DNA of 38,023 nucleotides from Rhodocyclales bacterium. Its GTDB lineage: Bacteria > Pseudomonadota > Gammaproteobacteria > Burkholderiales > Rhodocyclaceae. The stretch is taken from contig JACRIY010000014.1 of assembly GCA_016235805.1 (NCBI GenBank), positions 1 to 38,023 on the forward strand. The letters are read 5' to 3'. A model generated the notes under the pieces. It did not search any database. It was not told the origin of the DNA and saw nothing but the letters and a program-made list of their open reading frames with translations. The translations under genes and the position numbers were made by a program. This document shows, in pieces, positions 1 to 8,405 of the stretch (the stretch's first letter is position 1; each line of letters opens with the position of its first letter).

Positions 1-1
1 C

Positions 2-1060
2 GGCGGCAAGGGCATCTGCCTCGGCCCCAACAACTTCATGGGCCGCGCCTACCAGCAGATCCCGGTGGCGATCACGGTCGAGGGCGCCAACATCCTGACG
101 CGCAGCCTGATCATCTTCGGCCAGGGCGCGATCCGCTGCCACCCCTACGTGCTGAAGGAAATGGCGGCGGCCAGGAACCCGGATGCAAAGCAGGGCCTGC
201 GCGATTTCGATGCCGCCTTCGCAGCCCACCTGTGGTTCATCTGGACGCGCGGCTTCCGCTCCTGGAGCATGGGCCTTACCGGCTCCAACTTCGCCTCCGT
301 ACCCGCGAACGTGGCGCCGGAAACGCGGCGCTATTACCAGCAGCTGTCGCGCTTCTCGGCGGCCTTCGCCTTCCTCGCCGACGTTTCCATGTTCGTCATG
401 GGCGGCGACCTCAAGCGCAAGGAAAAGCTCTCGGCGCGCCTGGGCGACATCCTCTCGCTGATGTACCTCGCCTCGGCCACGCTCAAGCGCTACGAGGCGG
501 AAGGTCGCCAGTCCGCCGACGCGCCGCTGATGCACTGGGCGATCTGGGACGCGATGTTCAAGATGCAGAACGCCTTCGAGGGCGTGATCTCCAACTACCC
601 GAACCGCGTCATCGCCGCCCTGCTGCACTGGTACATCTTCCCGCTCGGCCGCCCCTATGAGGTGCCCTCCGACAAACTGGGCCACGAGGTCGCGCAACTG
701 CTGATCGAGCCTTCCGCCACGCGCGACCGGCTCACCGCCGGCATGTTCGTGCCGCGCGACGAGATGGATGCGGTCGGCGTCATCGAGCTGGCGCTGGAAG
801 CCACGGTGGCCGCCGAGCCGATCGAAGCCCGCATCCGCGCCGCGCGCAAGGAAGGAAAAGTCGGCGCTGGCGACACGGCGACGATGGCCGCTCACGCGTG
901 CGAAGCCGGCATCATCAGCGCCGAGGAACACGCCCTGCTGCAGCGCCGCGCCGTGCTGCGCGACCGCGCCATCGCGGTCGACGATTTCCCGCAGGATTTC
1001 TCGGTCGAGAAGGCCACGCCTGCGCTGTCTTTGTCCGAAATCCTGCGCAAGGCTGCCTGA
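2..1060 (+). CDS. fadE: Acyl-CoA dehydrogenase FadE, C-terminal part (5' end outside window)
   Basis: The frame is open from base 2, so this is the 3' part (about 352 codons) of a longer gene that starts before the window. It would catalyse the first, FAD-dependent step of beta-oxidation, from acyl-CoA to trans-2-enoyl-CoA. The motif TVEGANILTRSLIIFGQG, the long helical C-terminal extension (DUF1974 type) and the ending AVDDFPQDF are typical of the large FadE type. It lies 2 bp upstream of the thiolase start, so the two are co-transcribed. A dispersed repeat at 857-883 is read in frame as KVGAGDTAT in the helical tail. Family assignment is secure; chain-length preference cannot be read from sequence. 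Confidence 0.93.
   Translation, partial: GGKGICLGPNNFMGRAYQQIPVAITVEGANILTRSLIIFGQGAIRCHPYVLKEMAAARNPDAKQGLRDFDAAFAAHLWFIWTRGFRSWSMGLTGSNFASVPANVAPETRRYYQQLSRFSAAFAFLADVSMFVMGGDLKRKEKLSARLGDILSLMYLASATLKRYEAEGRQSADAPLMHWAIWDAMFKMQNAFEGVISNYPNRVIAALLHWYIFPLGRPYEVPSDKLGHEVAQLLIEPSATRDRLTAGMFVPRDEMDAVGVIELALEATVAAEPIEARIRAARKEGKVGAGDTATMAAHACEAGIISAEEHALLQRRAVLRDRAIAVDDFPQDFSVEKATPALSLSEILRKAA
857..883 (+). repeat. Dispersed repeat, short form, copy 1 (inside fadE)
   Basis: The core is GTCGGCGC followed by TGGCGACACGGCG, preceded by AAAA. It is read in frame inside fadE as V-G-A-G-D-T-A, and the same core recurs at seven other places in this window. Confidence 0.7.
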
Positions 1061-1062
1061 GC

Positions 1063-2352
1063 ATGAAACCGTTCGAACCCGTCTTTATCGTCGATGGCGC
1101 TCGTTCGCCTTTCCTGAAATCGCGCAACGTCCCCGGCCCCTTTTCGGCCTCGGACCTGGCCACGATCTCCGGCCGGGCGCTGCTGGCGCGCCAGCCCTTC
1201 GCGCCGGAAGACCTTGACGAAGTCATCGTCGGTTGCGCCGGACCCAGCGTCGACGAGGTCAACATCGGCCGCGTCATTGCCTTGCGCCTCGGTTGCGGCA
1301 ACAAGGTGCCGGGCTGGACCGTGATGCGCAACTGCGCCTCGGGCATGCAGGCGCTGGATTCCGCCATCGCCAACATCCACAGCGGCCGCTCGCAACTGGT
1401 GCTGGCCGGCGGTGTCGATGCGCTCTCGCGCACGCCGCTGCTCTACTCGGACAAGATGGTGATGTGGTTCTCGCTGATGGCCCAGGCGCGCAGCACGGGG
1501 GCCAAGCTCGGCATGTTCGCCAAGCTTCGGCCGGCGATGCTGCTGACGCCCGTGATCGGCATCGTCAAGGGCCTCACCGACCCGGTGGTGAACCTGATGA
1601 TGGGCCAGACGGCAGAGAACCTGGCCTGGAAGTTCGGCATCTCTCGGCAGCAGATGGACGCATTTTCGGTCGACAGCCACCAGAAGGTATCGGCGGCGCA
1701 GAAGGCGGGTCGCTTCGACGAAATCGTGCCGCTGATCGATGCCAATGGCAAGGTCTATGCGGAAGACGACGGCGTGCGCCACGACTCCAGCATGGAGGGC
1801 CTGGCCAAGCTCAAGCCTTTCTTCGATCGCAAGTACGGCAAGATCACCCCGGGCAACAGCTCGCAGATCACCGACGGCGCCGCGTGGCTGCTGCTGGCCT
1901 CCGCCGAGGCGGTGGAGAGATACAAACTGACGCCGATCGGCAGGATCACAGACACGCAATGGGCCGGGCTCGATCCGGCGCAGATGGGCCTCGGCCCCGT
2001 GCATGCCGCTACGCCCATCCTGCAGCGCCACGGGCTGGGCTTGAACGACCTCGACGCCTGGGAGATCAACGAAGCCTTCGCCGCCCAGGTCATGGGCTGC
2101 GTCAAGGCCTGGGCGGACCCGGCCTACTGCAAGGAGCAACTCGGGCTCGATGCGCCGCTCGGCACGCTGGACGCGGCCAAGCTCAACATCGACGGCGGCG
2201 CCATCGCGCTCGGCCACCCGGTCGGCGCCTCGGGTGCGCGCATCGTGCTGCACCTGCTGCACATCCTGCACCGCGAGAATAAGCAGCGCGGCATCGCCAC
2301 CATCTGCATCGGCGGTGGCCAGGGCGGCGCCGTGCTGGTCGAAGCTGCCTGA
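1063..2352 (+). CDS. Thiolase (acetyl-CoA C-acyltransferase), FadI/FadA-like
   Basis: A 429-residue thiolase for the last step of beta-oxidation, CoA-dependent cleavage of 3-ketoacyl-CoA to acetyl-CoA. The start at 1063 lies 2 bp after the fadE stop and gives the normal family N-terminus (MKPFEPVFIVDGARSPF); the longer open frame upstream overlaps fadE. The acylated cysteine is C91 in NCASGMQ, the base histidine H385 in GHPVGASG, and the second cysteine C415 in CIGGGQGG; NEAFAAQ is also present. All catalytic residues are intact. Length and N-terminus resemble FadI more than the shorter FadA, but I do not separate them firmly. It is the second gene of the four-gene operon. Confidence 0.93.
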   Translation: MKPFEPVFIVDGARSPFLKSRNVPGPFSASDLATISGRALLARQPFAPEDLDEVIVGCAGPSVDEVNIGRVIALRLGCGNKVPGWTVMRNCASGMQALDSAIANIHSGRSQLVLAGGVDALSRTPLLYSDKMVMWFSLMAQARSTGAKLGMFAKLRPAMLLTPVIGIVKGLTDPVVNLMMGQTAENLAWKFGISRQQMDAFSVDSHQKVSAAQKAGRFDEIVPLIDANGKVYAEDDGVRHDSSMEGLAKLKPFFDRKYGKITPGNSSQITDGAAWLLLASAEAVERYKLTPIGRITDTQWAGLDPAQMGLGPVHAATPILQRHGLGLNDLDAWEINEAFAAQVMGCVKAWADPAYCKEQLGLDAPLGTLDAAKLNIDGGAIALGHPVGASGARIVLHLLHILHRENKQRGIATICIGGGQGGAVLVEAA

Positions 2353-2369
2353 AGGGTGGCGCTCCATTC

Positions 2370-3239
2370 ATGCCGGTACGGCTCGATTTTCGCGGCAAGC
2401 CCGGCTTCCTCGGCTTCATGGCTCAGATGTGGCGGCCCAAGGGGCGCTTCGATGCGGCCAGGGGCCTGCCCGAGATGGTCGCGACCTGGCGCGGCCAGCG
2501 CTTTTCGTCGCGCGAACTGGCCGACTTCTTCGAACTTTCCGGCCTGCCGCAGGGCGATGATCTTTCCATCCTCCATCCGCACACAGCGAGTTTCCCCATG
2601 CTGATGGCGATGCTCAGTCACCCGGTGTTTCCGCTGCCGATCTGGCGCGTGCTGCAGGTGCGCAACCGGATGACGCAGCATGAAGCCATCGCGCCAGACG
2701 CGGCACTGGACTTGACCGTGCGCACGGGGGAATCGCGCATCCTCGAAAAGGGCATCGAGACGGACCTTTGCGTCAGCGCCGAAGCAAAAGGCCGCGTCGT
2801 CTTCGAAGCGGTGAATACCTTTTACTCGCGGGGCCGCTTCGGCACGGCAGAGGCCGAGGCACCGGCAAGCCCGGTGCTCGTCGCTGAGCCTGTCGTCGAG
2901 TGGCAAATGCCGATCCACGGGCGCTTCCGCTACAGCCGCCTTTCCGGCGACTTCAATCCGCTGCACCTGCACGACGGCTACGCGCGTCGCCAGGGTTTCG
3001 CCCGCGCCTTCGCCCATCCGCAACGGGCCATCGGCCAGTGCCTGGCCCACCTCGGCGCGGCGCGCCATGCGGCGATGACGCTGGAAATCTGGATCAAGGG
3101 CCCGGTGTTCTATGGCGCGCAGCTTGCCCTGCGCGCCGAGACCCCACCGCAAGGCGGCGCATTTTCATTGCACGTGGATGGCGATGTTCGCCCGGCCATC
3201 GTCGGCCGCTACCAAGTTTTTGACAGGGATTCGACATGA
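2370..3239 (+). CDS. MaoC-like hot-dog enoyl-CoA hydratase/dehydratase
   Basis: A 289-residue protein with a hot-dog dehydratase segment in its C-terminal half. The region YSRLSGDFNPLHLHDGYA followed by GFARAFAHP matches the hydratase-2/MaoC motif, in which the Asp and His of the D-x-N-P-x-H stretch are catalytic. The N-terminal half is more divergent and may be a second, degenerate hot-dog fold. The likely role is hydration of enoyl-CoA, or trimming of 3-hydroxyacyl-CoA of the R stereochemistry, which the FadJ-like enzyme would not handle. The start is 17 bp after the thiolase stop. Its last four bases overlap the next start (ATGA at 3236-3239), so translation is probably coupled. Exact substrate unknown. 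Confidence 0.8.
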   Translation: MPVRLDFRGKPGFLGFMAQMWRPKGRFDAARGLPEMVATWRGQRFSSRELADFFELSGLPQGDDLSILHPHTASFPMLMAMLSHPVFPLPIWRVLQVRNRMTQHEAIAPDAALDLTVRTGESRILEKGIETDLCVSAEAKGRVVFEAVNTFYSRGRFGTAEAEAPASPVLVAEPVVEWQMPIHGRFRYSRLSGDFNPLHLHDGYARRQGFARAFAHPQRAIGQCLAHLGAARHAAMTLEIWIKGPVFYGAQLALRAETPPQGGAFSLHVDGDVRPAIVGRYQVFDRDST

Positions 3240-5206
3240 GCAAGTACAGGCACTGGAAACTCGAACGCGACGCCGATGGGGTGGCCTGGGCCATCCTCGA
3301 CACGGCCGAATCATCGACCAACACGCTGGGCGCCGAAGTGATGGTGGAACTGCGCCTGATCCTCGAAGAACTGGAGAAGGACAGGCCCAGGGGGCTGATC
3401 TTCAAGTCGGCGAAGGAGGCGGGTTTCATCGCCGGCGCCAACATCGAGGAATTCGTGTCCTCCGACACGCCGGAAAAAGCCCGCGTCCTCATCAAGCGCG
3501 GCTGGGACACCTACAACCAGCTGGCTGCCGTGAAGTATCCGACGCTGGCGCTGGTGCGCGGGCACTGCATGGGCGGCGGTACCGAGCTGGCGCTGGCCTG
3601 CCGTTACCGCATCGCCGTCGATGAGCCGGGCACCAAGTTCGCGCTGCCCGAAGTCATGCTCGGCATCGTTCCCGGCTGGGGCGGCATGCTGCGCCTGCCG
3701 CAGATCGTCGGCCCCGCCGCGGCGCTGGACATGATGCTGACCGGCAAGAACATCGACGCCAAACGCGCGAAGAAGATGGGCCTGGCCGACGAGTGCGTGC
3801 CGCCGCGCGTCATGGAAAATGCCGCGCGCATGCTGGTGCTCTCGGGTACGCCACCGCGCCAGGCGAAGCTGCCCTTCATGCAGAAGCTGATGAACGGCCC
3901 GCTCAAGGGCATGGTCGCCAGCGGCGCGAAGAAGCAGGTGGCGAAGCGTGCGCGCCAGGAACACTACCCGGCGCCCTGGGCCATCATCGACCAGTGGCAG
4001 AACTACCGTGGCAACACGCTGGCGGTGCCGGCCGACGAGCCGACCTCGCTCGACGCGCTGGTGAAGCATCCGACCACGCGCAACCTGATCCGCGTCTTCT
4101 TCCTGCAAGACAGGCTCAAGGGTTTCGGCAAGCTCAACGGCCAAACCGGAAATGCTTTCGCTCCGCAGCGCGTGCATGTCGTCGGTGCCGGCGTCATGGG
4201 CGGCGACATCGCGGCATGGTGCGTGCTGCGCGGCATGACCGTGACGCTGCAGGACCAGTCGGTGGAACGCATCGCGCCGGCCGTCGGCCGCGCGGCAAAG
4301 TTCTTCGAGAAGAAGCTGCGCGACAAAAAGGCCGCCCGCTTCGCCCTCGACCGCCTGATCGCCGACCCGAAGGGCGAAGGCGTGCGCCAGGCCGATGTCA
4401 TCATCGAGGCCATTTTCGAAAACCTCGAAGCCAAGCAGGCGCTGTTTGCCGACATCGAGGCGCGCGCCAAACCCGACGCCCTGATCGCCACCAATACCTC
4501 CTCGCTCAAGCTTGCGGACATCGCAGCGACCTTCAAGGACCCCTCGCGCCTGGTCGGCATCCACTTCTTCAACCCCGTGGCGATGATGCCGCTGGTCGAG
4601 GTTGTCGCTGGCGAGAAGACAGCGGCTGACGTCGCGCAACGTGCCGCCGCCTTCGTGCGCAAGATCGACAAACTGCCGCTGCCGGTGAAGGACGCGCCGG
4701 GTTTCCTGGTCAACGCCGTGCTCGGACCCTACATGCACGAAGCGATGAAATGCGTGGACGAGGGCATCGCGCCCGAGGCGATTGACGCGGCTATGGTCGC
4801 CTTCGGCATGCCCATGGGACCGATCGAGCTGGCCGATACCGTCGGCCTCGACGTCGCGGTGCATGCCGGCAGGCAACTGGTGGGCGACGCCTCGCCGCCG
4901 AAGAAGCTGGTGGAGCTGTTCGAGTCTGGCAAGCTGGGCAAGAAGTCCGGCCAGGGTTTCTACGCCTGGGTGGATGGCAAGGCGCAGAAGTCAGGAGTCG
5001 GCGCCCCACAGGGACTTCCTTCGGTCGCTGGCGACACGGCGGCTTTGGCCGCGCGCATGCTGAAGCCCCTGCTCGACGCCACGCAGCGCCTGGTCAGGGA
5101 AGGCGTGGTGGCCGATGCCGAACTGGCCGACGCCGGCGTGATCTTCGGTACCGGCTTCGCGCCCTATACCGGCGGGCCGATGAACTATCTGGCGAACAGA
5201 AACTGA
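3236..5206 (+). CDS. fadJ: Bifunctional enoyl-CoA hydratase / 3-hydroxyacyl-CoA dehydrogenase, FadJ-like
   Basis: A 656-residue fusion. An N-terminal crotonase domain (about 1-190) shows GFIAGANIEEF for the oxyanion hole and acidic residues in GTELALAC and LPEVMLGIVPGWGG. A Rossmann domain from about 315 (VHVVGAGVMGGDIAAW) is followed by HFFNPVAMMPLVEVV, the catalytic His region, and C-terminal helical domains (PGFLVNAVLGPYMHEA). It hydrates enoyl-CoA and oxidises 3-hydroxyacyl-CoA with NAD+. It overlaps the MaoC-like gene by 4 bp and closes the operon. A long copy of the dispersed repeat (4995-5041) is translated in frame in the linker between the two C-terminal helical domains as VGAPQGLPSVAGDTA. 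It is slightly shorter than E. coli FadJ. Confidence 0.93.
   Translation: MSKYRHWKLERDADGVAWAILDTAESSTNTLGAEVMVELRLILEELEKDRPRGLIFKSAKEAGFIAGANIEEFVSSDTPEKARVLIKRGWDTYNQLAAVKYPTLALVRGHCMGGGTELALACRYRIAVDEPGTKFALPEVMLGIVPGWGGMLRLPQIVGPAAALDMMLTGKNIDAKRAKKMGLADECVPPRVMENAARMLVLSGTPPRQAKLPFMQKLMNGPLKGMVASGAKKQVAKRARQEHYPAPWAIIDQWQNYRGNTLAVPADEPTSLDALVKHPTTRNLIRVFFLQDRLKGFGKLNGQTGNAFAPQRVHVVGAGVMGGDIAAWCVLRGMTVTLQDQSVERIAPAVGRAAKFFEKKLRDKKAARFALDRLIADPKGEGVRQADVIIEAIFENLEAKQALFADIEARAKPDALIATNTSSLKLADIAATFKDPSRLVGIHFFNPVAMMPLVEVVAGEKTAADVAQRAAAFVRKIDKLPLPVKDAPGFLVNAVLGPYMHEAMKCVDEGIAPEAIDAAMVAFGMPMGPIELADTVGLDVAVHAGRQLVGDASPPKKLVELFESGKLGKKSGQGFYAWVDGKAQKSGVGAPQGLPSVAGDTAALAARMLKPLLDATQRLVREGVVADAELADAGVIFGTGFAPYTGGPMNYLANRN
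4995..5041 (+). repeat. Dispersed repeat, long form, copy 2 (inside fadJ)
   Basis: The long form is the short core (GTCGGCGC ... TGGCGACACGGCG) with 24 extra bases, including CCCACAGGGACTTCC and TTCGGTCGC, between its halves. Here it is read in frame, the insert adding eight codons (P-Q-G-L-P-S-V-A) to the V-G-A-G-D-T-A core. Confidence 0.75.
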
Positions 5207-5373
5207 TCCGCATCTTGGGGATTCAGGATGGGCTGCAGGCCGGTTGCCCCAATGCCAAACGCGTCGAGACGGACAAACTGCGCTTCGACGGCAACCTCAG
5301 GCTGGCAACGATGCGCTCATGGATTCTCACCTTTGACCTTGAGAAGGAGCGTGTTTGGATCCGCACGCCATAA
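5203..5373 (+). pseudogene. Possible C-terminal remnant of an aspartyl-protease-like gene
   Basis: A frame open for about 56 codons runs from the fadJ stop to a TAA at 5371. It has no plausible start codon or ribosome binding site. The translated end (MRSWILTFDLEKERVWIRTP) has the shape of the last strands of retropepsin-like aspartyl proteases, where a hydrophobic strand precedes V-T-F-D-...-R-V-W. I infer the 3' tail of a gene lost by deletion. It could also be a chance frame; the evidence is a short resemblance only. Confidence 0.3.
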
Positions 5374-5416
5374 TCCTACTACCGGAAAAAACTGTCACAA
5401 ACGGAAGGAGCATCCA

Positions 5417-7465
5417 ATGAAAGCAATCAAGATCGCGCAGGGACTCTCTATCTTGGCCATTGCCGTCCAGCATGCCATGGCCGGCTCTTTCCTCACCGAC
5501 GTGCCAGCGTTGGGCTATTCACCACAGAACATGGACAAGTCGGTAAGTCCGCGTCAGGATTTTTTGCATTATTCGGCCGGGAATTGGCTGAAAAAGACCG
5601 AGATTCCCGCCACCGATCCGGATGTCGGCGGCTTTTCCCTGCTGGCGCACAATCTCAACGACCAACTGCTGAAGATCATTCGCGGAGCGGCAGACGCTCC
5701 GGCCGACAAGCGCGACCGGTTGCAGCAGCAGGTCGGCGATTTCTACCGGGCGGCGATGGATACCCAAAGGCTCGACGCTCTGGGCCTCAAGCCGCTGGAG
5801 GCCGACCTCAAGGCAATCGACCAGCTCGACGGTGCCGCCGCATTTGGCAAGTTTGTCGCACAGCTCCAGTTCGGGTTCGGGGCTACCCCGCTGATCAATG
5901 CCGCGGTCGGCGCCGATCCAAAGCAGAGCACCATGAACGTGCTCGGGCTGTTTCCCGGCATCCGGGCATTGACCCAGGACGAGTACGCCAAACCGGCGGG
6001 GCAGCCGGTTCGCGATCTTTATCTGGATTACATCGCCAGGATGTTCCAGACCCTGGGCGACACGCCCGAGCAGGCAAGCGCCAATGCCCTTACGGTGCTC
6101 GCCATCGAGGCCGAGCTCGCGGCGGCGCAACTGACGCTGGTGCAGCGTGCCAATCCCTCGGCCAACTACCACAAGCTGTCTTTTGCAGATGCGCAGGCCC
6201 TGATTCCCGCCATCGATCTCAAGGTCTACCTCGGCGGTCTTGGCGTGACACCACCCGATACCGTGCTTGTCGGTGACCCGGGCGCGCTGCGTGCAACGCA
6301 GAAAGTGCTGAGCGAGAGGTCGAACGCTGAGGTGCGCACACTGCTGCGCTGGCATGTGCTCTCCGCCCGGGCGGCGAATCTCGGTCAGCCCTGGTATGGA
6401 CTGAACCAGGAATTCAGTCTCAAGCGCCAGGGGCTCAAAGCCGCAAAACCGCGCGAACAGGAAGTGACCGAGGCCATCAGCCAGATCTTGTTCCACCCGT
6501 TGTCGCAGCTTTATGTGAAAGCCTACTTTCCGGAGTCCACCCGCCGCGACATTACCCAGATGGTGGGACATATCAAGGACGAGTTCGCTTTGCGCCTGCG
6601 CGGCAACCGATGGCTTGACGAGCCGACGCGCAAGGCCGCACTGGACAAGTTGAGCAAGCTGGATGTAGCGGTCGGTTATCCCGACAAGTGGATCGACTTC
6701 AGCAGCGTGGAGATCAAGCCCGACGACTACCTCGGCAACGTCCAGCGCGTCGACCGCTTCCTGCAGGCGCGGGCGCTTGGAAACCTCGGCAAGCCGGTGG
6801 TGATCGAACGATTCGACGATCCGTCGGGTACGTCACCGATAGCCGTGAATGCCGGCTACCAACCGCAACGCAACAATGTTGACATCACGGCGGCCATCGT
6901 CCAGCCGCCGTTTTATGTGCCCGGTGCCGACGCGGCGGTGAACTATTGCACCATCGGCGCGGTAATCGGGCATGAGCTGACCCATGGTTTCGACAGCCAG
7001 GGGCGCCAGTTCGGCCCCGCCGGCAACTTGCGTGACTGGTGGACACCGCAGGCCACGGCGAAATTCACGCAGCGCACCGATGTGCTGGTCGAGCAATACA
7101 ACCAGTACCAGATACTGCCGGGCCTGATGCACAACGGCCGGCAGACATTGGGGGAGAACACCGCCGATCTCGGCGGCATTACCCTGGCGCACGCGGCGCT
7201 GCAGCGCCAACTAAAACAGAACCCGCTGCCGACGATTGACGGACTGAGCAGCGACCAACGCTGTTTCGTCGCCTGGTCGCAGATGTGGGCCTACAAGGCA
7301 CGCTCGGAGCGCTTGCGCCTGCTCGTGTCGATCGACGTCCATGCCATTGCCTCAGTGCGCGCCGTGGCGCCGCTGATGCATCTGGATGCCTTCCACAAGG
7401 CCTTCGGCACCAAACCGGGCGATGCGATGTGGCGGGCGCCGAAACAGCGCGTGCGTATCTGGTAG
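5417..7465 (+). CDS. M13 family zinc metallopeptidase (neprilysin/PepO-like)
   Basis: A 682-residue secreted endopeptidase. The start at 5417 is chosen because GGAAGGAG lies just upstream and it begins a normal signal peptide (MKAIKIAQGLSILAIAVQHAMAG); the same frame is open to 5228 but that part looks non-coding. The zinc site is complete: HELTH at 519-523 supplies two His and the catalytic Glu, and ENTAD at 580-584 supplies the third ligand and the conserved Asp. The C-terminus RVRIW is the usual end of M13 enzymes. It probably degrades peptides in the periplasm. It stands alone between the fad operon and a convergent Fe-S gene, 8 bp from that gene's extended frame. Confidence 0.92.
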   Translation: MKAIKIAQGLSILAIAVQHAMAGSFLTDVPALGYSPQNMDKSVSPRQDFLHYSAGNWLKKTEIPATDPDVGGFSLLAHNLNDQLLKIIRGAADAPADKRDRLQQQVGDFYRAAMDTQRLDALGLKPLEADLKAIDQLDGAAAFGKFVAQLQFGFGATPLINAAVGADPKQSTMNVLGLFPGIRALTQDEYAKPAGQPVRDLYLDYIARMFQTLGDTPEQASANALTVLAIEAELAAAQLTLVQRANPSANYHKLSFADAQALIPAIDLKVYLGGLGVTPPDTVLVGDPGALRATQKVLSERSNAEVRTLLRWHVLSARAANLGQPWYGLNQEFSLKRQGLKAAKPREQEVTEAISQILFHPLSQLYVKAYFPESTRRDITQMVGHIKDEFALRLRGNRWLDEPTRKAALDKLSKLDVAVGYPDKWIDFSSVEIKPDDYLGNVQRVDRFLQARALGNLGKPVVIERFDDPSGTSPIAVNAGYQPQRNNVDITAAIVQPPFYVPGADAAVNYCTIGAVIGHELTHGFDSQGRQFGPAGNLRDWWTPQATAKFTQRTDVLVEQYNQYQILPGLMHNGRQTLGENTADLGGITLAHAALQRQLKQNPLPTIDGLSSDQRCFVAWSQMWAYKARSERLRLLVSIDVHAIASVRAVAPLMHLDAFHKAFGTKPGDAMWRAPKQRVRIW

Positions 7466-7492
7466 TTGGGCCCTCACGCCGCAGGCTTTTTG

Positions 7493-7517
7493 GAAAGTCG
7501 GCGCCGACGGCACGGCG
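7493..7517 (+). repeat. Dispersed repeat, short form, copy 3
   Basis: AAAGTCGGCGCCGACGG with CACGGCG: the core with a perfect 12-bp palindrome GTCGGCGCCGAC. It lies in the last codons of the extended frame of the interrupted Fe-S gene, just past the M13 peptidase stop, and may have replaced the original end of that gene. Confidence 0.6.
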
Positions 7518-7522
7518 AGGCG

Positions 7523-7554
7523 CGCCCTATACTGGTGGCCTGATCGACGAAGGA
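7523..7554 (+). repeat. Block shared with the yciA leader (TATACT box)
   Basis: The block CCTATACTG-2 bases-GGCCTGATCGA occurs here and at 14647-14680, immediately before yciA. Here no + strand gene follows; it runs antisense into the 3' end of the Fe-S gene. Confidence 0.45.
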
Positions 7555-8405
7555 GGACGTCATCTCGGCGGCGGACGTGCCATTGACCCGGCCGTTGAGG
7601 TGCGTGTCGAGCCCTATGTAGAAGACGCGGGGATTCGTTCCGGCTTCCGGTTTCAGTACCTGGACCTTGCCATCGGCGGCCTTGAGGCGGCGACTCAGCT
7701 CGCTTTGCGGATCATTGAGGTCGCCGAAGATGCGTGCGCCGCCGACCCAGGTTTCAACGCACGCGGGCAGCAGCCCGGCTTCCAGGCGATGGCTTCAGAA
7801 CGTGCATTTGTCGGCCTTGCCGGTATCGTGATTGACGAAACGCGCGTCATAGGGGCAGGCCTGGACGCAGTAAGCGCAGCCGACGCAGCGATCGCCGTCT
7901 ACCAGGACGATGCCGTCCTCGCGCTTGAAGGTGGCGCCGACCGGACAGACCGGAATGCAGGGTGGATCTTCGCAGTGGTTGCATAAGCGGGGAAGCACCG
8001 AAAGGCCGGTCCTGCCCGCCTGATCGTTAACCGCATAGGTTGCCACTACCGTGCGAAACTGGCCTTCGGGCGATGCGTTTTCCATCGCACAGGCCATGGT
8101 GCAGGCCTGGCAGGCGATGCAACGACGCGTATCAACCAGCATCGACCAGTGGGTGGTACTCGTTTGCGTCGCGCGGGCCGGCAAGGCCAGGTCGGCGGTC
8201 ACCGCCGGCAAGGCCGAGATAAATGCGCGACGCGAAAGATCGATATGAGCGCTCATGCTTGGCTCCTTGTAAATGACGAAGCCAGCTTAGGTTGTTTGCG
8301 CGACGCTGAGTATCGGAACAAGCGTGCAGTGCGATAGGCAAAAGTCCCTATGTCGCCGCGGTTCGAAAATGCGCCGGGGCACGCACACTACCCTGTGCGG
8401 TAGCG

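Larger units (their letters stand above)
7474..8256 (-). pseudogene. Tat-exported 4Fe-4S protein (NrfC/PsrB/TtrB-like), in-frame TGA at a cluster cysteine
   Basis: From ATG at 8256 (AAGGAG 6 bp upstream) the frame runs 153 residues to a TGA at 7795-7797, then stays open in the same frame for 106 more codons. The N-terminus has a Tat motif (SRRAFIS). Three cysteine motifs are intact: CIACQACTMACA, CNHCEDPPCIPVCP, CVGCAYCVQACP. The fourth should read KCTFC-x-HR...PACVETC; here it reads KCTF-TGA-SHRL...PACVETW, so two ligand cysteines are replaced, by TGA and by TGG. The downstream part ([18 protein letters not shown]) is well conserved, showing a recent change. The family normally passes electrons between a quinol-linked membrane subunit and a periplasmic oxidoreductase, but neither partner is encoded nearby. 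Most likely a decaying gene; selenocysteine is a less likely alternative. Confidence 0.8.

Noticed and set aside
892..2367. Long minus-strand frame of 491 codons opposite the thiolase
   Set aside because: It is a high-GC shadow frame, rich in His, Arg and Ala, with no motif, opposite a clearly real gene; the same holds for other long antisense frames across the window.
7768..7797. Firm selenocysteine call at the TGA
   Set aside because: No convincing SECIS loop, a second ligand cysteine is also lost, and no selenoprotein machinery is in the window.
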